A DNA stretch of 64,000 nucleotides from Aphrophora alni (Eukaryota > Arthropoda > Insecta > Hemiptera > Aphrophoridae). The stretch is taken from the NCBI GenBank assembly GCA_963513935.1, contig OY740765.1:74259718-74323717 (forward strand), in the 5' to 3' direction. The position numbers were made by a program, and so were the translations under genes. A model generated the notes under the pieces. That model was given only the letters and a program-made list of their open reading frames with translations. It searched no databases and had not been told where the DNA came from. Every line of letters begins with the position of its first letter. Positions within the stretch are counted from its first letter, which is position 1. Positions 59,131 through 64,000 of this stretch are shown in pieces.

Positions 59131-59779
59131 CCGCCTGCAAAATCAGCTGGTATAACAGCCCATCCTTCAACGAACACACTTTAGACTGACTGCACTGTCT
59201 TCCTAGTGTCACGTGGTACTTGGTTGTGGCGGCAACCTGAACTGGCACGCGTTTCTTCCCCTCCTTTGTCAATGTGAGGAGTTGGTGGTTAGATATTCCA
59301 CCAGTGAGCATCACAGGCATCTGCTGTAGTGTAACTTGAGTGTAAACCAGTAGACTTTTGATTCATACACGCGAAAGGTAAGAAAACTAACAATCTTATT
59401 ATTTACTCATATTATTATACATATATTACTCTTCCTTTTGATGTTGTATAATACACTTTTTTTAAGAGTTTGTGTTTTTAATTTGTGAAGTGTTTTTCAA
59501 GTTTGAGGTTGGTAAAAAAATTGGTGATTTTTAAAAAAAAAATTTTAAATTGTTTTTATTGGTTTTAGGTGAAACCCTTTGACAAATATCTTAATAATAT
59601 ATTTGTCTATGATATAGCAAAGACTCCCAATTCAAAAGAGTTTGCGCTTGCGAGTTATTTTGCATAATGTTGATTGATGCAACATATTTTGAGGATTTAG
59701 TTGTAGTTAAATTGTCAATGTAATTGTGCCGTTTGGATATAACCCTTAAAATATTTTAAGTATGGCTTGCTGTTTCAGG

Positions 59780-59935
59780 ATGGATTCGGATGGGCAAGGA
59801 AGTGCCCCAAAGAAGAAATCAACGACAACCTACTCCAGTGTAGAGTTTGACAACCTTAGAAGCAGCGAGAGGGACAGATTCTCCAATGTCACCGACAACA
59901 TGTGTGACAATGTGAAAAGTCAGATTTTAATATAG
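59780..59935 (+). CDS. short exon-like ORF, unknown
   Basis: A splice-acceptor-like TTGCTGTTTCAG (to 59778) directly precedes an ATG at 59780 that opens 51 codons, MDSDGQGSAPKKKSTTTYSS and so on, to a TAG at 59933. The peptide is hydrophilic with a basic KKK patch. It lies 0.75 kb inside the piggyBac-like end, so it may be the first coding part of that element's protein, cut by the LTR element to its right; a host exon is the alternative. I do not recognise it. Confidence 0.35.
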   Translation: MDSDGQGSAPKKKSTTTYSSVEFDNLRSSERDRFSNVTDNMCDNVKSQILI

Positions 59936-60089
59936 ACTCATTTGAAAGACGCGGTTAAGCCAAAGAGATAAGAGATTCAAATAACAATTTAAATTTAGTA
60001 ACGTCATTTATAAAAGAAAAATGGATTTTCAAGACAAAAGTATAAATAACCATGTTCAATTTTAATATAATTTAGTTTAATTGTTTTGT

Positions 60090-61620
60090 TATGTAAAATC
60101 ATTTGTATTTTACGGCAGTGCGGTAAAACGTGAGAACAGTAACCGGAAGGAACGCCTTTCGGAAGTAAGAATTTGCCTGATGGTAACGTCAGTCTGAGTC
60201 CAGCGTTAGGAGTGACAGGTTGTTTCTAAAAAAGTCTAAGTCCAGAGCTTGGAGGGACTAGATGTGTTTCTAAAAAGTCTGAGTCCAGCGTTAGGAGTGA
60301 CAGGTTGTTTCTAAAAAAGTCTAAGTCCAGAGCTTGGAGGGACTAGATGTGTTTCTAAAAAGTCTGAGTCCAGCGTTAGGAGTGACAGGTTGTTTCTAAA
60401 AAAGTCTAAGTCCAGAGCTTGGAGGGACTAGATGTGTTTCTAAAAAGTCTGAGTCCAGCGTTAGGAGTGACAGGTTGTTTCTAAAAAAGTCTAGATCAGA
60501 GCTTGGTGGAGAATGGTTGTGTTTTTTGAGAGTCTAGTAGAGACTAATTTAGCAGAAAATGGATAGGAAGTGATAATGGACGCTTCTAATGACAATGTAA
60601 ACGTGTTTGAAAGTAATAGACTTACTGTATTCTAAGTGACAAACAATATTTATGAGAAAATTAGTATAAAGTATTTAATTAGACGGTGAATATAAAAAAA
60701 AAAAGAAACTTAATGAACACTCGAATTTATAAGATTTCAAAGAATAAGAGACTGTGTACTGTAAATGAGTGTCTTAAACGGATCGTTTAGCACGTGGCAA
60801 AAAACTTTGTATCGAAGTGAACATTCTTTTATTAATGATGAATGTTATGATTGTCGTACAAAAAATAACATTCCTAGAGTGCTGGGTGAATATTCGAAAC
60901 ATGAACTTTTCAGGAAACAACGCTTGCTGTAATCTACAAGTCTCAGGACATCTGGAATTAATATCTTTGGACAATTTGAGTGCAAATGGGTGTTCTGGTA
61001 TAAACACCATATGTTAAATTAGGACTAAGTATTTATATTATGTTTTGATATATTTTGCTATACATGTTTAAATTTTTTAATCTGTTTCATAAATATTTTA
61101 AAAGGAAATAAATTGATAGATAAAATAATAAAATTTTAATAATTGAAGTAAATCTCCATCTGAGATCTTTATAATGATTTAAATTTCAATAAAAAGTAAA
61201 TTCCTGTTGCAACAATTTTATTGGTAAAAGCATTTTTAAAGATAAAATTAATTAATTTGAAAGAAAGAAATAAAGGAAATATAAATTCATAATTTGTTAT
61301 TGAAATTAAAAAGGATAACTAGTATTTATAATATGATTTTTTTGTTGTTAATAATAATTTGTAGGATGTTTCTTTAATAGTTTAATAAATCTTTATGTTA
61401 ACATTTCAGAGACAAGTGTTTTCATTAAATACCAAATATCACTGTAAGTACACTGTGAAAAGAACTTACGACCCCAGATAATTTTTCTTTCTTTTAAATA
61501 TTTAAATTCATTCTTTTTTCAAAATTGGTATGCTAAAGCAAACCTGGCGCCCTATAGACGAGCAAATTAACAAATGAATAACATTAAATAGTAACTTCAT
61601 CACATTTTTGAATTATTACA
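60090..61620 (+). mobile_element. long terminal repeat of a tRNA-Lys-primed LTR element
   Basis: The right end is fixed by TTATTACA (to 61620) followed, after two bases, by the primer-binding site. Inside, AAGAACTTACGACCC near 61461 is shared with the LTR relics at 8.5 and 9.5 kb. The left boundary is uncertain (a TG start between about 59.9 and 60.1 kb). An 85-bp tandem repeat lies near its left end. The partner LTR is not in the window. Confidence 0.6.
60191..60510. repeat. 85-bp tandem repeat in the LTR, nearly four units
   Basis: AGTCTGAGTCCAGCGTTAGG starts at 60191, 60276, 60361 and 60446, exactly 85 bp apart. Each unit has two related halves (AGTCTGAGTCCAGCG and AGTCTAAGTCCAGAGC). Units are almost identical, so the expansion is recent. 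It lies in the likely U3 region, where such repeats can act as enhancers. Confidence 0.9.
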
Positions 61621-61622
61621 AA

Positions 61623-61640
61623 TGGCGCCCAACGTGGGGC
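61623..61640 (+). other. primer-binding site for tRNA-Lys
   Basis: TGGCGCCCAACGTGGGGC is an 18/18 complement of the 3' end of tRNA-Lys(CUU) as I know it. It sits two bases after the LTR end and 125 bp before the gag-like ATG, which fixes the orientation of the element. Confidence 0.88.
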
Positions 61641-61765
61641 TTTTTAGTCGAAATAAACAGTGATTTTGGTAATGAGAATTCTTGAAATCAAGGTAAGGAC
61701 TCTCTTTATAATAATAAGAAAGATTCTTTTTTAAAATTTTTTGTGTTAAATATAGTAAGATAAAA

Positions 61766-63505
61766 ATGGAGTCAGAAATTGTAAATGTAAATAATAGTGA
61801 TGAACAGGTAGGGTTAGGAAATCAAAATTCTTTAAATAATATAGAGCCATTGGAATTTACAGGGGATATTTTTGATAATTTAGAGAAGGAATCGCAAAGT
61901 AATGAGCAAACAAATGAACAATTTGCACAAAATTTTTTAGATCAAGAAATAGGTAGTAGTAATAATAGTAGACGTTCAAGTGTGAACGTAAATAGTAGTT
62001 CAGGTTCGGATTTTAATGGATTTGATAGTGATAGGATTCTAAATAGTAAACAACAGTGTGAAGATATAAATAAAAAAATAGTAGAAACACCAGGGGTAGA
62101 AACTGTAAAGGAAAATTCAGATAAGGATTTGAGAGCTGAAGAGGTTAGGATGGATGAGAGTGTGAAAAATAATGATCAAGATTTAGAGATTAAGAGTATG
62201 TTAAAAGTAATGATGGAAAAAATGGAACAAAATAGTTTAGAAACAAAACAAAATAATGTAGTTTTACACAATAAAATTGATCAAGGTAGTCTAGAATTAA
62301 GACGAGATAATGATAAGAAGTTTGAATGTATAAATAATAGGTTTGATCAAAACAATTTGGAATTAAAAGAAATAAGTAATAAATTTGATCAGAATAAGCT
62401 AGAAATTAATAAAAAACTAGAAGATTTTAATATTAAACTTGAACAGAATAATGTTAAACTGGATAAAATAGATAATGACTTGAAACTGAGTAAATTAGAG
62501 CTAAGACAAGATAATTTAGATTTAAAAGAAGCAATGTGTAAAAAATTTGAAGAAATGAGGGTTGAATTAAAACCAAATTATGTAAAATTTGAACAGAATC
62601 TTAAAATGGAAATTAATGTAATGGAAACTAATAATAAAGTAGAATTTGAATTAAGCTATTGTGAGAAAAAAGTAGAATTTGAACAGATTAATAGTGTAGA
62701 AGGTGTTTTGGTAGAAAATATTAATAATTTAGATAACAATTTAAATCAAGCAATAGCTGAAATTGAAATTAACAGTTTTAATGAGATAAATAACATGTCA
62801 AATGATTTGATAATAATAGAAGACGATTGTGTGAATGATTGTGTTCAAGAAATTTCTAAAATAATGAATAATGGGTTAGGTAACAAGGTATATCCAGAAA
62901 CAGCAAATAACGTTGAAATTAATATGTCTAGTGGGGTTGGAATAGGTATAAGTAATTTGAAAAACAAAGTAAAAGTAAATAATCTAATAACGAAGGTATC
63001 AGCTGTTTATTTTAAAAAACAAGTGGGTCATAAAAAAGTAGAGTTTGAAAATTATGTAATGATAAAATTTAAGAGTATCTTTCAAACCCAAGAACAAGAA
63101 ATTAAAAGTTTTTGTGAGAAATCTAACTTTAAATATAATCTTGAAAGTAAAAATGTAGAAATAGTAAAAGAAGGTTTTGTACTAGTGTATAAGAATGGTG
63201 GGGTTAGAATTCCTGAACGAACAGATGTTGAAATTAGGTCATTAGATTCTAGGATGTTTGAGAGAAGAAGGGGTGATGGTATGCATGAGAGGGAGAAAGA
63301 GAAAGGTATTTTGTCAACACTCCGAGACAATAACAAAGGGAGATCTTTTGTTAAGAAAGGGTCTGTTGTGATGACTGGGCAAGACAAACTGTCCGTGTGG
63401 ACAGAAGTATTTAACATCAAAGATGTGTTAAAAAATTCAATCATGTATTTTAAAATCTTTCACCAATCTGGGAACCATCGTAAAAAATGTATAATTTATA
63501 ATTGA
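61766..63505 (+). CDS. gag-like protein of the LTR element
   Basis: An uninterrupted 579-codon ORF with a normal ATG at 61766, 125 bp after the primer-binding site, as expected for gag. The protein is very rich in Asn, Glu and Lys. Residues about 145-285 contain repeated heptad-like units (FDQNNLELKEISNKFDQNKL and similar), probably a long coiled coil. A globular part follows (about 400-490). Near the C-terminus FKIFHQSGNHRKKC looks like a zinc knuckle whose first two Cys have become Phe. No protease or pol follows: 63506-64000 is noncoding. Either a gag-only derivative or pol lies elsewhere. Codon use is extremely A-rich. Confidence 0.65.
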   Translation: MESEIVNVNNSDEQVGLGNQNSLNNIEPLEFTGDIFDNLEKESQSNEQTNEQFAQNFLDQEIGSSNNSRRSSVNVNSSSGSDFNGFDSDRILNSKQQCEDINKKIVETPGVETVKENSDKDLRAEEVRMDESVKNNDQDLEIKSMLKVMMEKMEQNSLETKQNNVVLHNKIDQGSLELRRDNDKKFECINNRFDQNNLELKEISNKFDQNKLEINKKLEDFNIKLEQNNVKLDKIDNDLKLSKLELRQDNLDLKEAMCKKFEEMRVELKPNYVKFEQNLKMEINVMETNNKVEFELSYCEKKVEFEQINSVEGVLVENINNLDNNLNQAIAEIEINSFNEINNMSNDLIIIEDDCVNDCVQEISKIMNNGLGNKVYPETANNVEINMSSGVGIGISNLKNKVKVNNLITKVSAVYFKKQVGHKKVEFENYVMIKFKSIFQTQEQEIKSFCEKSNFKYNLESKNVEIVKEGFVLVYKNGGVRIPERTDVEIRSLDSRMFERRRGDGMHEREKEKGILSTLRDNNKGRSFVKKGSVVMTGQDKLSVWTEVFNIKDVLKNSIMYFKIFHQSGNHRKKCIIYN

Positions 63506-64000
63506 GTCATAATAAATTGAAATTTGGAATGAATAAATAAATGTAAGGACATTTTATAAACACACGGACTTGATTTTTAAAATAATTAATAAAAAGTAGT
63601 TAAGATTTTGTTAATAAGTAAGTTTAAGTTTGATAATAAATGATTAAGAGTTATGAATATTAATAATTTGTGTGTACTAATGAATTTTGTAAGCTAAGAC
63701 AAAAATATAGAAAATAATTATTAGCCAAGCGTAAAATATTAAGAGTTTAGTTTTAGAAAACGTTTAGGTATTTGTAAAGTAAAGACGCTGGATTATAGCA
63801 GTAAACAACTTTATATGTTTATTAAGATCTTAATATTTAGAAAACGTGACGAAAACAGATTAGCTAGATGAGAGGATCATTGGAGCTGCAAGGTTGTTAG
63901 TGAATAACCGAGCGTTGTTTATACTAAGATAAATATTGACTTTACGTGTTAAGATAAAGCAGATTAATTCGAGGCAAAGATCCCGTGTAGTGTTGAAGAA
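63506..64000. other. AT-rich stretch after gag, no gene seen
   Basis: No pol-like frame follows the gag stop. The sequence stays A/T-rich with scattered stops in all frames, to the end of the window. Confidence 0.6.

Noticed and set aside
59072..59320. 82-codon minus-strand ORF
   Set aside because: Overlaps the subterminal hairpin of the piggyBac-like end; no recognisable domain or splice context.
60191..60510. CRISPR-like regular repeats
   Set aside because: The 85-bp units are contiguous without unique spacers and lie in an LTR of a eukaryotic element.

Overview
This is a gene-poor, AT-rich stretch of an arthropod, most likely insect, genome, made almost entirely of stacked and decayed mobile elements. 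The element mix (Polinton/Maverick, piggyBac, pogo/Tigger, Penelope-like, R1/jockey-type LINE, LTR elements primed by tRNA-Lys and tRNA-Gly), the short TTAGG runs and the long AT-rich spacers fit an insect, perhaps a hemipteran; that is inference. Only two short pieces look like host coding sequence: exons on the minus strand at 15442-15530 and 1359-1512, with good splice sites and matching reading phase, separated by a 13.9-kb intron full of transposons.

Layout. 1-750: broken piggyBac transposase. 3.9-7.8 kb: a LINE with an uninterrupted 1080-codon endonuclease-reverse transcriptase ORF, bounded on both sides by (TA)n. 8.4-9.5 kb: two minus-strand LTR relics recognisable by tRNA-Lys primer-binding sites. 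13.3-14.0 kb: a short Tigger derivative with TA duplications. 16-19.7 kb: a piggyBac end, a LINE scrap and a decayed piggyBac. 19.7-26.9 kb: A-rich noncoding DNA with one decayed coding-like island. 26.9-28.5 kb: LINE relic. 28.7-32.1 kb: piggyBac with both TTAA ends and a repeated 18-bp palindromic motif near its ends.

32347-50639 is a Polinton/Maverick-type virus-like element bounded by a 6-bp duplication (CAAGTA) and long terminal inverted repeats. It carries remains of an integrase with chromodomain, a packaging ATPase, a fibre-like protein, a phospholipase A2-domain protein, a penton-like minor capsid protein and the first half of the double-jelly-roll major capsid protein, all on the plus strand and mostly broken. 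No DNA polymerase B core or protease is visible. The capsid gene is cut off by a second element (41333-46275) with about 75-bp terminal inverted repeats. Its only gene resembles replication initiators of the Rep_trans (pT181 RepC-like) type. That gene is itself split by a Tigger transposon (43267-45429). A further 2.7-kb insertion sits in the right Polinton repeat. This three-level nest, and particularly the Rep-bearing element, is the most interesting object in the window.

50.6-54.6 kb: a Penelope-like element (RT plus GIY-YIG) with an inverted partial copy before it and a (TA)n expansion at the RT catalytic site. 54734-56181: a 1.45-kb palindrome of two identical-length inverted LTRs joined by a 20-bp tRNA-Gly primer-binding site. 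57.25-57.9 kb: a MITE. 59.0-59.9 kb: a piggyBac-like end and a short exon-like ORF. 60-63.5 kb: an LTR with an 85-bp tandem repeat, a perfect tRNA-Lys primer-binding site and an intact 579-codon gag-like ORF.
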